Part shown: in pieces, positions 43,613 to 52,532 of the stretch
How the letters are laid out: every line of letters starts with the position of its first letter
How positions within the stretch are numbered: the first letter of the stretch is position 1
Source of the DNA: Deltaproteobacteria bacterium
Lineage (GTDB): Bacteria; Myxococcota; Kuafuiibacteriia; Kuafuiibacteriales; Kuafuiibacteriaceae
Assembly (NCBI GenBank): GCA_016713425.1
Contig: JADJPE010000005.1
Span: 558,001 to 622,000, forward strand
Reading direction: 5' to 3'
Length of the DNA: 64,000 nt
Translations under genes and position numbers: made by a program
The notes under the pieces: generated by a model
What the model saw: only the letters and a program-made list of their open reading frames with translations
What the model was told of the DNA's origin: nothing
Databases searched by the model: none

Positions 43613-44398
43613 GTGAACGAATCGAATCTTCATCTCTACTCTCTCGCCGTCATCTTGAGCTTCTCGCTCTTGATGATCGTCCTCGAGCGTATTGTGCCCT
43701 ACGATCGCCAGAAGCTGTTTCGGCGGGGCTTTTGGACCGACCTCATCCTGTACGGCATCCTGCAGAGCTACGTCCTCGGGCTTCTGATCACGGCCTTCAT
43801 TCAATGGGCCGACTCGACCTCGGGCCTCTCAAGACTTCGTCTCGTCTCCGACTGGCCCATTTGGGCCCAGTTCCTGCTCTTCTTTGTCACCCATGATCTC
43901 TACATCTACGTATTTCACCGATTGCAGCACACGCACGTCCTTCTGTGGCGAACGCATGAGGCCCATCATTCGGTAGCCGATGTTGATTGGGTCGCCGGTT
44001 CGAGGTCGCACTCGATCGAGATCCTCATCAACCAGACGATCGAGTTTGCGCCCATCGTGCTCCTGGGTGCTGCCCCCGAAGTCGCGATCTTGAAGGCCAC
44101 GGTCGACGCCGTTTGGGGCATGTGGATACACAGCAACGTCGGCGTAAGGACGGGCGTGCTCCAGTACGTGATCAACGGGCCCGAGATGCATCGATGGCAC
44201 CACGCGAAGGATCTCGCGGCGTCCAGCAAGAACTTCGCAACGAAACTCGCCATTTGGGACTGGATCTTCAGGACGGCGTACCTCCCGAAAGGTGCGAAGC
44301 CAAAAGCCTACGGCCTCAGCGGCTCTTTTCCGGAGAACTACTTCCTTCAGCACGCCTACGCATTCCGACCGCTTCGACGCCGTCCGAAGACCACGTAG
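43613..44398 (+). CDS. Fatty acid hydroxylase / sterol desaturase family protein
   Basis: A 261-residue membrane di-iron enzyme of the fatty-acid hydroxylase superfamily. It has four hydrophobic segments (LYSLAVILSFSLLMIVLERI, LILYGILQSYVLGLLITAF, WAQFLLFFVTHDLYIYVFHR, FAPIVLLGAAPEVAILKATV). The histidine clusters that bind iron are HDLYIYVFHRLQHTH, HEAHHS and HRWHH. I chose GTG 43613 because the protein then begins at the first hydrophobic helix; the upstream frame runs through tandem repeats. Such enzymes hydroxylate or desaturate lipids, sterols or hopanoid-like substrates. Its position after the sugar operon suggests modification of the lipid part of the same product; this is inference only. 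Confidence 0.87.
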   Translation: MNESNLHLYSLAVILSFSLLMIVLERIVPYDRQKLFRRGFWTDLILYGILQSYVLGLLITAFIQWADSTSGLSRLRLVSDWPIWAQFLLFFVTHDLYIYVFHRLQHTHVLLWRTHEAHHSVADVDWVAGSRSHSIEILINQTIEFAPIVLLGAAPEVAILKATVDAVWGMWIHSNVGVRTGVLQYVINGPEMHRWHHAKDLAASSKNFATKLAIWDWIFRTAYLPKGAKPKAYGLSGSFPENYFLQHAYAFRPLRRRPKTT

Positions 44399-44556
44399 TA
44401 CGGGCAAGCACCCAGGGAAAAAGGATCGTCCGTCGGCCGCTGTCACGCCGCGAGGCGACAAGACGGTGGCCGCACGTCAGAAGTTGTTTCGCGAGTTTTT
44501 CCATCCGGCCCCAGAGGCGCCGCCTGGCCGATCCCAACGCGCCTCAGGATGCCGCC

Positions 44557-45906
44557 ATGCGATGGGCAACGGCAACCTCTCCGATACGATCGATGAGGGC
44601 ATGGGGCACCACGCTCGTGCTCGCCCTGAGCGGCACCTTGTTCGCAACCGGAATGCCCGGCTGTGGTGCCATTCCGGCGACGCGCGTCGCGCGCTACGCA
44701 TGTCCATCGACTGACCACGAGAGCCGCCAGAACCGGCGCAGGGGCACGACGGGACGAATCCACGAGGACGGGTCCAGAAGAAGGCGGAGCGCGTCCGACG
44801 CCGAGGGCGCCGCCTCACGCGAGCATGCACACGCCAGCGCGACCGCGTTACATGGCAAAGACGCCCCCACCATCGTCATCACGGTCGACGGGGTCCGATG
44901 GCAGGAGATCTTTCAAGGTACCGATCCCGAGCGCCTCACGACCTCGAGTCGCGTGCGGCCCATGAATGCCCGTCAGCTCCTCCCGAACGTCTACCGATGG
45001 TTCTTCGATCGCGGCATCGCGCTCGGGGACGAGGCCAAGCCCGTTTTCGCTTCTGGCCCGGCCTACCTCTCCCTGCCCGGCTATCGCGAGATGTTCAGCG
45101 GTCATCCATCGTCGTGCCAAAACAACGCATGCGAGTGGTCCGAGGAGACGACGGTGGTCGACGAGTTGATCGAACACGAGGGCCTCGCGCCGGAAGATGT
45201 CGCCATCGTCACCTCGTGGGGGCCGATGGCTCACGCCATCACGAGCCATCCTTGCGGCGCAGTGATCTCCGCTGGACGAACCGGTGGCGCTTCGCGCGAA
45301 GCCTTCCGGGTGAATCGCCGCGCTGCGGAGATCCTGCGTGCCGCAAGCGTCGCCTCCGCCTATCCGGGCTGGGGCGACTATCGACCCGATCGCTTCACGG
45401 CCGCGCTCGCACTCCACTACCTCCGCGAAGTCGCTCCGAGGTTTTTGGTGATCGGACTCGGCGACACGGACGAGTACGCTCATCGAGACAACTACGAGCG
45501 GTACATCGAATCGATTCAGATGTTCGACGCCTTCATTGGAGATCTCTTTCGCATCCTCGATCGGATGGGCGATCGCGGCGGCCACGAGGCCTCGGTCTTC
45601 GTGCTCACCGACCATGGACGGAACGTCGGATTCACTCACCATGGCTCGGGCGATGGTGCGTCCAGCCGCGTATGGCTCTTAGCCCACGGATCGCGCATCT
45701 TGGGCACGAATGAACGTGCGTCCGGATCGGCCCCCATGCGGCTCGGGGACCTAGCGCCCACCTTGCGAGCTGCGCTCCGACTGCCGGCGCACGACGAGTT
45801 CGAGCTGGCCCGAAGTTTCGTCACCTTCGACGACTCCCGAGACCTGCTCGCGCACCTAAAAGAGCTTCAGAGCATCAACAAGCGCCGAGATCCGAGCCAA
45901 GAGTGA
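44557..45906 (+). CDS. Alkaline-phosphatase-superfamily lipoprotein (phosphodiesterase/sulfatase-like)
   Basis: About 449 residues from ATG 44557, which has AGGA seven bases upstream. The signal (TTLVLALSGTLFATGMPGC) ends in a lipobox-like Cys36, followed by a basic linker. The catalytic domain starts IVITVDGVRWQEIFQGTDP (first metal Asp). The nucleophile region is probably PAYLSLPGYREMFSG. GLGDTDEYAHRDNYERYI and VFVLTDHGRNVGFTHHGSGD supply the second set of metal ligands, typical of the alkaline phosphatase superfamily and closest in feel to nucleotide pyrophosphatase/phosphodiesterase and phosphoglycerol-transferase enzymes. It should act in the periplasm or at the surface on a phosphodiester or sulfate ester; the substrate is unknown. 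Confidence 0.8.
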   Translation: MRWATATSPIRSMRAWGTTLVLALSGTLFATGMPGCGAIPATRVARYACPSTDHESRQNRRRGTTGRIHEDGSRRRRSASDAEGAASREHAHASATALHGKDAPTIVITVDGVRWQEIFQGTDPERLTTSSRVRPMNARQLLPNVYRWFFDRGIALGDEAKPVFASGPAYLSLPGYREMFSGHPSSCQNNACEWSEETTVVDELIEHEGLAPEDVAIVTSWGPMAHAITSHPCGAVISAGRTGGASREAFRVNRRAAEILRAASVASAYPGWGDYRPDRFTAALALHYLREVAPRFLVIGLGDTDEYAHRDNYERYIESIQMFDAFIGDLFRILDRMGDRGGHEASVFVLTDHGRNVGFTHHGSGDGASSRVWLLAHGSRILGTNERASGSAPMRLGDLAPTLRAALRLPAHDEFELARSFVTFDDSRDLLAHLKELQSINKRRDPSQE

Positions 45907-46058
45907 CCTCGAAACAGCTACGAGCGGCTGGATCATGCCTCAAGGGACGACGACATCCCGAACATTGGTGCCATGAATCGCCCAGCGCCTTGCGCGCAGG
46001 GGAGCGGCGCATCCCAACCAACGGTCGGGGAGGCTCACGGTTCGACATAGGCGCAACC

Positions 46059-46334
46059 TCAACAGCCGCCCGTGTACTTGTTCGGACCAGTACCAAGCGG
46101 CGTGCGAAATATCCGATCATATGGACTCATCGACCTGGAACCTGAACTATTCTCCACGGTGATATTCCCGTGTTTCGTGTGGTCTCTGGAGATGACACGT
46201 CCAGCGGATGTCATGTCTCCATACTTGAAATGCCTGCTGTCTGGGTGACGAATGTCTTTCATCATGCCGTCGTTATCGCCTGGACTCCATTCAATGTTGC
46301 GCGTTCGCAAGCGCAAATTTTCCAGTTCATTCAC
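46059..46334 (-). CDS. Possible small hypothetical gene in a lower-GC patch
   Basis: A 91-residue frame (NELENLRLRTRNIEWSPGDN ... SPYDRIFRTPLGTGPNKYTG) in a stretch visibly richer in A/T than its surroundings. I recognise no family and no clear ribosome-binding site. The composition suggests recently acquired DNA, possibly a leftover toxin tip, but it may not be a gene. Confidence 0.25.
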   Translation of the reverse strand: MNELENLRLRTRNIEWSPGDNDGMMKDIRHPDSRHFKYGDMTSAGRVISRDHTKHGNITVENSSGSRSMSPYDRIFRTPLGTGPNKYTGGC

Positions 46335-46546
46335 AAAGCTACAACACCGACACGTGTCGTTGTCTGACGCTCATCGGGCGTGCAAGCTCACCCGTTGTCT
46401 TCGACTCAACCAACTTGCATGCATCCACGAACGTGCGCTGTGAACCAAGGTCGAAGCGAGAAGTTGAACTTGCGCGAAGCCAGGCGCGACGCATCGACCA
46501 AGCGGCTCCGTCCCACTTGTGCCTTTCTACGGAGATTAGTCGACCT

Positions 46547-46783
46547 TCAGCTTGAGCAACGAGAGCGAGCGAAGGCCGGCTTGCGGTGACACGCACGGAT
46601 GACGAATCCAAGAGATCGACCAGCCACAGCCTTCGGCGACGGCTCGATGCGCCCGGCGACAGCGACAAGGCGCGGGCCGAATGGGGGAAACGGGATCACC
46701 TTGGCATCGAAAGGCGCGCAGGTCCGATGACCACACTGCTCACACTTCACCTCGTGCCGTGTCCATTCCGTGATCGCAAGCAT
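46547..46783 (-). pseudogene. Remnant of an IS66-like transposase (zinc-finger region)
   Basis: The minus-strand frame contains TRHEVKCEQCGHRTCAPFDA then VIPFPPFGPRLVAVAG. This matches the Cys4-like zinc-finger and 'fGPrL.AlvalL' segment at the start of IS66-type transposase cores. The similarity stops after about 35 residues and nothing of the DDE domain follows, so only a scrap of the element remains. I see no terminal inverted repeats. Confidence 0.4.
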
Positions 46784-47177
46784 GTCACGCCCCGCAGCAA
46801 GACAGAAGCCGTCTCTGTTGCGGAGGCGCCGGCGTGATCGAAGATCGCGATGATGAGGGCGCGCGGATCAGGCCGCCAATTAGGTCTTCGACGCCTTCGC
46901 GATCGGTCGTCAAGATATCGAGCTCCAAGCTGGGTCTCTACGTTCGGTAACCAATTTGCCAGAGAATCCACTTCTAGAGCGCTGAGGCCGCGTGAGCAGG
47001 TCGATCAGTGAGTGAGTGCGACCAGACAATGCGGGTCGAAGAGAATGGAGGCGTGCGATGACCGCTTGAAACTTCAATTGTCGAGTCTGGTCGACAACCT
47101 TGACGGAGTTGACTCGTACTGGCAGCTTTCAGAAGTCGGGCTTTGCGTCGAATGGATGCTCCGACGGGCTGAGTTCA

Positions 47178-48129
47178 ATGCCTAACACTGAGCAGGCCCT
47201 AAAGCCTCATCACTCGCAAAGGCATGCCCTCGAGCACGTCTCCGAGTACGCAAGGACGCGGAAGTCGGCGGCGCAAGCAGAACTCAGCGACATCCAGGCC
47301 ATGTCCAACTTCTCCCCCGCGGACCTCGAAGCGGCGATCTCGGTGGTCAAGGGGTACGCGAGGGTTGCTCTGCACTTTCATCCTGACCGCCCAGACCCCA
47401 AGCTCCGCTCGGTCGCGGATGCTCTCTTGGAGGAAGGCATATACAAGAGCCAATTCGAGACGAGGCTATCGAGCGGCAGCGTCTCGGCGTTCAGTGGCGG
47501 CGCAAGAGACGAGTGGGAGAAGAAGCTTTTCGGCGGGGCGTACCAACTCGAAGGCGCGGCCGATGCCCAGCGTCCGAAGTATGGCGCCTTGGATCTCATG
47601 CGCCACCCCGACGGACCCGCGCCGCGCTTCGGCTCGTGCTACTTCCTCCTTCGGCCGGCGGTCTCAGAGCGGTCGACCTTCACGTACCTCGATTCACACT
47701 ACGATCAGAAACCTCAACCACTACATCGAAGCGCAAGTGCACGGAGACGTCCGGCTCCGCGAGGATGTCGAGATTCTCGTAGCGGATCCGTCGTTCAAAG
47801 GCACCCTCATCGGCCGAACGCTCGAAACCATCTGCGAACGCTACGCGATACGATGCTATTGGCACTGCGGCTTCGTACTTTCAGTGGCTGATGTGCCGAC
47901 AGACTTCCGCGGTCCCTCGATGCCCTCATTGGCGCAAAGAGTTGCGACACATGACCTCGTAGACGCTGCGGCGATCGGTCGGGCGGCTATGGACCTCAAG
48001 CGAGATCCTTCGTTGTGGGCCGACCGCGGCAGCTACGCAGCCGTCCTTCAGGAGCTGAAGCTCATGTGGCATGTGCTGGTGCGTTTCGGGACGGCCTGGT
48101 CCGCATCCGGAACCTGTCAGCGCGGATGA
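47178..48129 (+). pseudogene. DUF3626 family gene broken by frameshift and internal deletion
   Basis: The first half reads in one frame (VVKGYARVALHFHPDRPDPK, LEEGIYKSQFETRLSSGSVS, WEKKLFGGAYQLEG, KYGALDLMRHPDGPAPRFGS, ERSTFTYLDSH), which I recognise as DUF3626. Near 47700 the frame changes and the second half continues in another frame (LNHYIEAQVHGDVRLREDVE, ILVADPSFKGTLIGRTLETI, CYWHCGFVLSVADVPTDFRG). In intact members a segment of several tens of residues separates SH from the LNHYIEAQVHG block; here it is nearly absent. The gene therefore lost an internal piece as well as its frame. The function of DUF3626 is not known. Confidence 0.75.
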
Positions 48130-48677
48130 GACACCCTGGGCTGCGATTTGGGCTTGCGTAAGTCCTCCGGTGCCGATGTGCCCGCTGGTCTGGTCGATGG
48201 ATGCAAAAGCCATCGGTGGAGACCGACGCCTCAGCGCCTCGTCCCTCAAGACGTGCGCGAAGTGTTCGAATGCGGTTCCCAAGAGGTTGAAGGTGGCTTG
48301 TCGTTGGACGCTGAGAATCGCGACTGATACGACCGTGCGACGAGTCACAAGCGGCGCTCGGCCCGGACCGATCGAACCTCAAGTGCACGGTGTGTGGGAT
48401 GGGTTGAGCTCCGTCTTCTCGCTCTGAGGTGTCCGGCGGGTGTGCCTCCATCGGTTGCGTTGCGAATCCGACCCGCGAGCTCTGCTTGAAGTCGTAGTGC
48501 TTGATATCGTTCGCGCTCAAGAACTCGCGGAAGCCGTGGCCGGGCGGCGCATTCGAACCCACAGACCTACCCACCAATATGTCCATTCCCGGGGACAGAC
48601 GACTGGATGACCACGGCGCCATGTGAGCGCACCTCGTTGGCACTCATATTGCTGTCTTCAGTCCACGAGGCTTCGAA
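48130..48677. other. Non-coding or degraded stretch
   Basis: About 550 bp between two broken genes. The open frames here have no recognisable domains or credible starts. It is probably eroded coding DNA. Confidence 0.4.
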
Positions 48678-49405
48678 ATGGATTCAAACATTCGATCTAT
48701 TCGCCAATGCACCCAAGGGCTTCCGACCAACGTGGACCGAGATCTTAAAGGCATCGTCGGGAACTATTTGGACGGTAAGCGAGGCGTCGAAATGATTCCG
48801 GAGGAACTCGCAAAGAAATCTGCGCATGACATCGAAACGACGCGGTCGATTCGAAGAGTCCTTCGGTGTATCGGCGATGAAGAGCTTGCCCAACAGAACG
48901 CCATCGGCGCCAACGATGCCTACTGCGCTATCGACGCCCTAGATAGAGCCACCGCGCTCCAGCGTGGAGGCCTCGAAGCGAGTCTCGCGAGAACAGGGCC
49001 TGTACCTGGATGCCCAAGGTAGCAGAGGTGCGCGAGTTCCAGGAAACACGGCTCGCGCTTCGCGATGCAACGCGACGGCGACGGCGACGGCGACGGAAAG
49101 CCGCCGCAGAAGAGTCTGATGCAAGCGGTCTTTACACCGTCATGACGAGGCGCCGTCCGCTCGAAGTCGGTGGGCGTGCGTTGGGCTTCGAGATCCTCGG
49201 CTTCGACCTCGCGAGCTTTCACTCGTCGCTTTGTCATAGGCTTGAGAAGGACTTTGCAGACAAGCTGGGCGTGCACCTGAATCCGGAAGGCTTCATCGCC
49301 GATGAGGACAGTGCGCGGCGCTGCGCTGAGTATACGGGCCTCGATGCGACGGGCGCGGAGCCGGCACTTTGGCAGCCCTGGCAGGTGGTCTTGTACTCAT
49401 CGTGA
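48678..49405 (+). pseudogene. Frameshifted hypothetical gene, possibly immunity-like
   Basis: Two overlapping frames appear to be one gene. The first (ATG 48678) runs LKGIVGNYLDGKRGVEMIPE ... ALQRGGLEASLARTGPVPG and then stops at 49022. The second, one base out of register, continues PKVAEVREFQETRLALRDA, an Arg run from a CGACGG repeat (about 49073-49096), and RPLEVGGRALGFEILGFDLA SFHSSLCHRLEKDF ... LWQPWQVVLYSS. The join near 49010-49020 is natural, so a single-base indel probably broke a ~240-residue cytoplasmic protein. The C-terminal part looks well conserved in character and might be translated alone from ATG 49142. No family is named. Confidence 0.5.
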
Positions 49406-49633
49406 TGAGCGCGAGCAATTGCGGCAATTACGTCTTGACCCCGCCGTTCGAGCTTCGGCGACGTAGACACGACGACGGTGGATGGATGGTGCTCGGCGGC
49501 GCCGACAACTTCGGGAATGCGGTTGCGACTGCTCGGGTCTACGATCCGGTGCAGAACCAACGGATCGAGCGACAACCATAATCTTCTGAGGGCTCGCGCC
49601 TTCTCGGCGCGGCGTAGTCGGTCCCCGGAAGAT

Positions 49634-49831
49634 CTAGCGCGGACCAAGCGTCTCGGTGAAGAGGCTCGTTGGGTATCGGCGCCGGAATTCAGCCGCGTGC
49701 GCCGCGGCATCTTCCGAGCGGAACATCGCGAACAGCGCGCGGATCTCGAGAGCTTGTCGCTCTTCGACGAGCAGGCCGGAGGGGAATCGTCGCTCATGTT
49801 CGCCTAGAATGCGCAGGGCCTCGCGTGGCCG
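49634..49831 (-). pseudogene. C-terminal TPR-like fragment
   Basis: About 65 residues (RPREALRILGEHERRFPSGL LVEERQALEIRALFAMFRSE then FRRRYPTSLF) resemble the C-terminal repeat end of the TPR-containing regulatory/secreted proteins common in Myxococcota. The upstream part of such a protein is missing; the frame before it is low-complexity Pro/Arg. It is taken as a gene end left behind in the decayed zone. Confidence 0.5.
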
Positions 49832-50074
49832 TCGATGGTTCCGACTCGACGGGACTGGGGCCGGTGCTGCCGCCGGCCGCTGGCGTGGGTGGTGAGGCGG
49901 TGGTTTCGGTCGAAGGATTGTTCGCCGACGGCGCGCCGTGGAAGGCTGAGGCGACCGCAAGCGTGCAGTAGCAGCGCGTTGAACATCACTGAGACTACGC
50001 GATGGAGCGCTTGGGGGTGACTTGCGTCGTTGCAGAAATCGGGCGAAACGCCTCGTGCGGTTCTACACACGAGT

Positions 50075-50488
50075 TCAGGCGGTCGCCGGGTTCGCATACC
50101 GAGCCTGTACGACCGAGGCCTTGGTCTCCGCAAGTTCTCTTGCGCGACTTGGTTTGGGTTCCGCGACCGCATACGGAATCCACCCCAATACGGGGAAAGT
50201 GAGGAGCCCCACGCCGAGCTTCTTCAGGGTGCTGTCGTCCTCTCGGATGAAGGCTTTCTTGAAAGCCACACCCCCAAGCACCAACCAGCCCAATAGGGCT
50301 CCGGACAGTCCAGCGTTCACCAGTCCTCCCGTTCGCCCGATGAACGCTCCGGTGGCGACCGCCCCGAGGTATAGGGCGGCGGCGCCCTTGTCCCGTCCCG
50401 ACATCCCGGGCGTCTTCGCCGAGACTTCGTTCAACGGGCGTGTCGTCGTGGGTCCCGTGATTGTGCCGATGTTGTTGATGCTGCTCAC
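50075..50488 (-). CDS. Small membrane protein of unknown function
   Basis: A 137-residue protein from GTG 50488, which is preceded by AGGAGAG at reasonable distance; the frame extends upstream to 50572 into the neighbouring gene, but the RBS favours the later start. The N-terminal ~40 residues are Ser/Thr/Asn-rich, followed by two or three hydrophobic segments (AAALYLGAVATGAFIGRTGG, LSGALLGWLVLGGVAF, LGVGLLTFPVLGWIPYAVAE) and a charged tail. It lies 43 bp after the 301-residue gene on the same strand, so the two form a pair. No family was recognised. Confidence 0.55.
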   Translation of the reverse strand: MSSINNIGTITGPTTTRPLNEVSAKTPGMSGRDKGAAALYLGAVATGAFIGRTGGLVNAGLSGALLGWLVLGGVAFKKAFIREDDSTLKKLGVGLLTFPVLGWIPYAVAEPKPSRARELAETKASVVQARYANPATA

Positions 50489-50531
50489 TGTGTTGGTCTC
50501 TCCTATTGCGTCTGTTGGACGGGTTATCGGA

Positions 50532-51437
50532 TCACTGAGTCCGATGGTTGCCTGAAGCCACCTCCGGACCAACGCTCATCGTGGATCGGAGAGCATCGAG
50601 CGGGACCGTCGCGATTTCGCGGTCCTCGACCCAGAACGATACGACTTGGTCAGCCAGGCTGACCCAGATGCGCTTCATATCTTCGCGCTTCAAGTCCAAG
50701 AAGGAGCGCACGTGCGGGAAGAGCTTTGGGAGCTCGACGGCATCGGCCGCGAGCAGTCGGATGCGCTCGATCGTCCGACCGTTGACCATTTGGTCGACGA
50801 GCGACCGGAAGGCTGGACTGAGGCGACGAAGGTGCCTCAGCCCGTTGGTCGTCGTCGAAGGCGCGACTTGGCCAACCAAGCGGATCGCACGTTCCGCGAC
50901 TTTGTCTTCGGCGTCCAACATGGAGTGCTTGAGGGTGACGAATCCGTTACCGAGCAGCAGCCCCCAGGCTTCCGGATCGATGCCAATCGCCGTGATCAGT
51001 CGTTCTTGGTCTCCGCGCCAAGCAGCGATCCGTTCGATCTGCATCGGATCGACGGCGATGCCGTCGATCTCGATAGGCTCTCGCTCTCCAGCGGGTTCAG
51101 AAGCGTCCGGTGACCCAGAATCAGAATCTCTCGCAAGCATGTCGACGAGCGACGCAGCACTCACCGCGGCCAGCTCAAAGAGCAGTCCTTCTGCAAGCTC
51201 GGGCGAGAGGACGCGGTACGTCTCGCCTAGCATCCGCGCCCCTACGTCTGGATCGGGCTCACTCGACCACGCAATCAGGGCATCGCGCACGTACGCATCG
51301 ACTTCGGCCATCGTCTCGATCGCTGAGCGAGATGTGTGCCAATCGAGTGCCTTGACATTGGTCGGCAAAGAAGCGGAACGCCTCAGGGGGCGGCCGTAAA
51401 AACTGTCGGGCCGATCGGTCAAACCGTCCTTAGCCAA
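50532..51437 (-). CDS. Hypothetical cytoplasmic protein
   Basis: Up to 301 residues with no signal peptide or membrane segment. It is helical and acidic in the middle (ARDSDSGSPDASEPAGEREP) with segments such as YVRDALIAWSSEPDPDVGAR, LHHLRR-like LRHLRRLSPAFRSLVDQMVN and VVSFWVEDREIATVPLDAL near the end. ATG 51311 (MAEVDAYVRD) is an alternative start. No family or catalytic motif was recognised. It precedes a small membrane-protein gene, so the pair may work together. Confidence 0.55.
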   Translation of the reverse strand: MAKDGLTDRPDSFYGRPLRRSASLPTNVKALDWHTSRSAIETMAEVDAYVRDALIAWSSEPDPDVGARMLGETYRVLSPELAEGLLFELAAVSAASLVDMLARDSDSGSPDASEPAGEREPIEIDGIAVDPMQIERIAAWRGDQERLITAIGIDPEAWGLLLGNGFVTLKHSMLDAEDKVAERAIRLVGQVAPSTTTNGLRHLRRLSPAFRSLVDQMVNGRTIERIRLLAADAVELPKLFPHVRSFLDLKREDMKRIWVSLADQVVSFWVEDREIATVPLDALRSTMSVGPEVASGNHRTQ

Positions 51438-51580
51438 CGTCGGCCGGGTGATCTTCGCGTTGTGCCTGGACTGAGATGCGGACGATTATGCGCGCACCGA
51501 TCGATCCGTTTCCCTTCGGTCCTCGGGTTCAAGTACCGCTGATCGTCCCCGTCTTCGGCAGATGTTCTCAAACAGGAAAG

Positions 51581-52477
51581 CTAAGGCATCGGGAGAATCG
51601 TGAAGAATTCGTATCGCACGTTTTCCTGGGAGTAGTTGTAGAAGCCGAACTTTCCACTGCGGTAGGTAGCGTCATTGGACGTGATCATGAACACGAGGCC
51701 CCCGTCGTTCCATACTTCGATCTGGATGTCGCCCGGCCGGAAGTGCAGTCGTAGCTCGTAGTCGGCGTAGTCCGCCCAGCCGACCGGGTTGTCGATCGCG
51801 GGCACTAGAGTCGACACCCGATCCGTGCCTGACGAACGCCACAGGTCAGTGCAGTCATCAATCGTTGTCTGGGCATTCACGCGCTTCAAAGCGACCCCCG
51901 ACTCGGCGAGCCCACACGTCGAATCGCTCTGAGTGGCCTGTTTCCAATCGAGCAAATAGAAATGTTCGGGGTCTTGCCATCCGAAGACGAAGCCGATCAA
52001 GTCATCGTCGGCCCCGGTGCGGACCGAGAAACGACCCTGGACCTCGATTCCTTCGGGAAGCGGAGTGTCGTCGTAGTAGACCGACGCCATTGGGTTGGCG
52101 GACTGAACGGCGACAAGACCGTTGCTCTCGAACGTGTAGTTCGCCGGCGTCTTGATGCCGTCGTTGAGCAAGTCAAACTGATGCACGACCCATCCGGTCT
52201 CCAGGCTGATCGGTGCGCACATCCCGGCGCTGCAGCCGTTGGAGCATTCCAGGGTGTTCCAGCCGTCGCCTCCGGCAACACAGACCGTGGCGTTCGAACC
52301 CTCACATCGGCGTTCACCGGGCGTACAGGACACTGCAGCATCTGTGCGTCCGCTTTCTGCGTCGCCGGCGTCGCTGGCGTCGCTGGCGTCGCTGGCGTCG
52401 CTGGATTCCGAACTGCTGCAAGCCAGCCACAGCGAGCACGACAAACACGACAACGCTAGGGTCGCACGAAGATTCAT
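51581..52477 (-). CDS. Lipoprotein with thrombospondin C-terminal-like domain
   Basis: A 298-residue lipoprotein: signal LRATLALSCLSCSLWLAC (Cys20), then a Ser-Asp-Ala repeat linker (SDASDASDASDAGD) and a Cys-rich module (CTPGERRCEGSNATVCVAGG, CSNGCSAGMC) often found after the lipobox of myxobacterial proteins. The C-terminal ~190 residues (ADDDLIGFVFGWQDPEHFYL LDWKQATQ, ELRLHFRPGDIQIEVWND, SGKFGFYNYSQENVRYEFF) match the thrombospondin C-terminal/lectin-like jellyroll, where 'FGWQD..hFYLLDWKQ' is the hallmark. It is probably a surface-bound carbohydrate- or matrix-binding protein. It is a single gene, in the same direction as its neighbour. Confidence 0.75.
   Translation of the reverse strand: MNLRATLALSCLSCSLWLACSSSESSDASDASDASDAGDAESGRTDAAVSCTPGERRCEGSNATVCVAGGDGWNTLECSNGCSAGMCAPISLETGWVVHQFDLLNDGIKTPANYTFESNGLVAVQSANPMASVYYDDTPLPEGIEVQGRFSVRTGADDDLIGFVFGWQDPEHFYLLDWKQATQSDSTCGLAESGVALKRVNAQTTIDDCTDLWRSSGTDRVSTLVPAIDNPVGWADYADYELRLHFRPGDIQIEVWNDGGLVFMITSNDATYRSGKFGFYNYSQENVRYEFFTILPMP
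52361..52405 (+). repeat. Five 9-bp tandem repeats
   Basis: Units of GTCGCTGGC (one variant at each end) encoding the Ser-Asp-Ala repeats that follow the lipobox of the thrombospondin-like lipoprotein. Unit length keeps the frame on slippage. Confidence 0.9.
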
Positions 52478-52532
52478 ACGCAGAGCTTTCTAGCACGGTG
52501 TCGCGGTTCGTTCTACGGCCCGGGACGCAGGC

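Larger units (their letters stand above)
45907..47177. other. Gene-poor, decayed stretch
   Basis: About 1.27 kb between the phosphodiesterase-like gene and the DUF3626 remnant. Apart from the small lower-GC frame and the transposase scrap listed separately, I find no convincing gene. Frames are short and overlap without coding character. It is the left part of a zone (45.9-50.0 kb) made mostly of broken genes. Confidence 0.5.

Noticed and set aside
44848..45642. 264-codon minus-strand open frame
   Set aside because: Antisense to the phosphatase-superfamily lipoprotein gene; no domain content.
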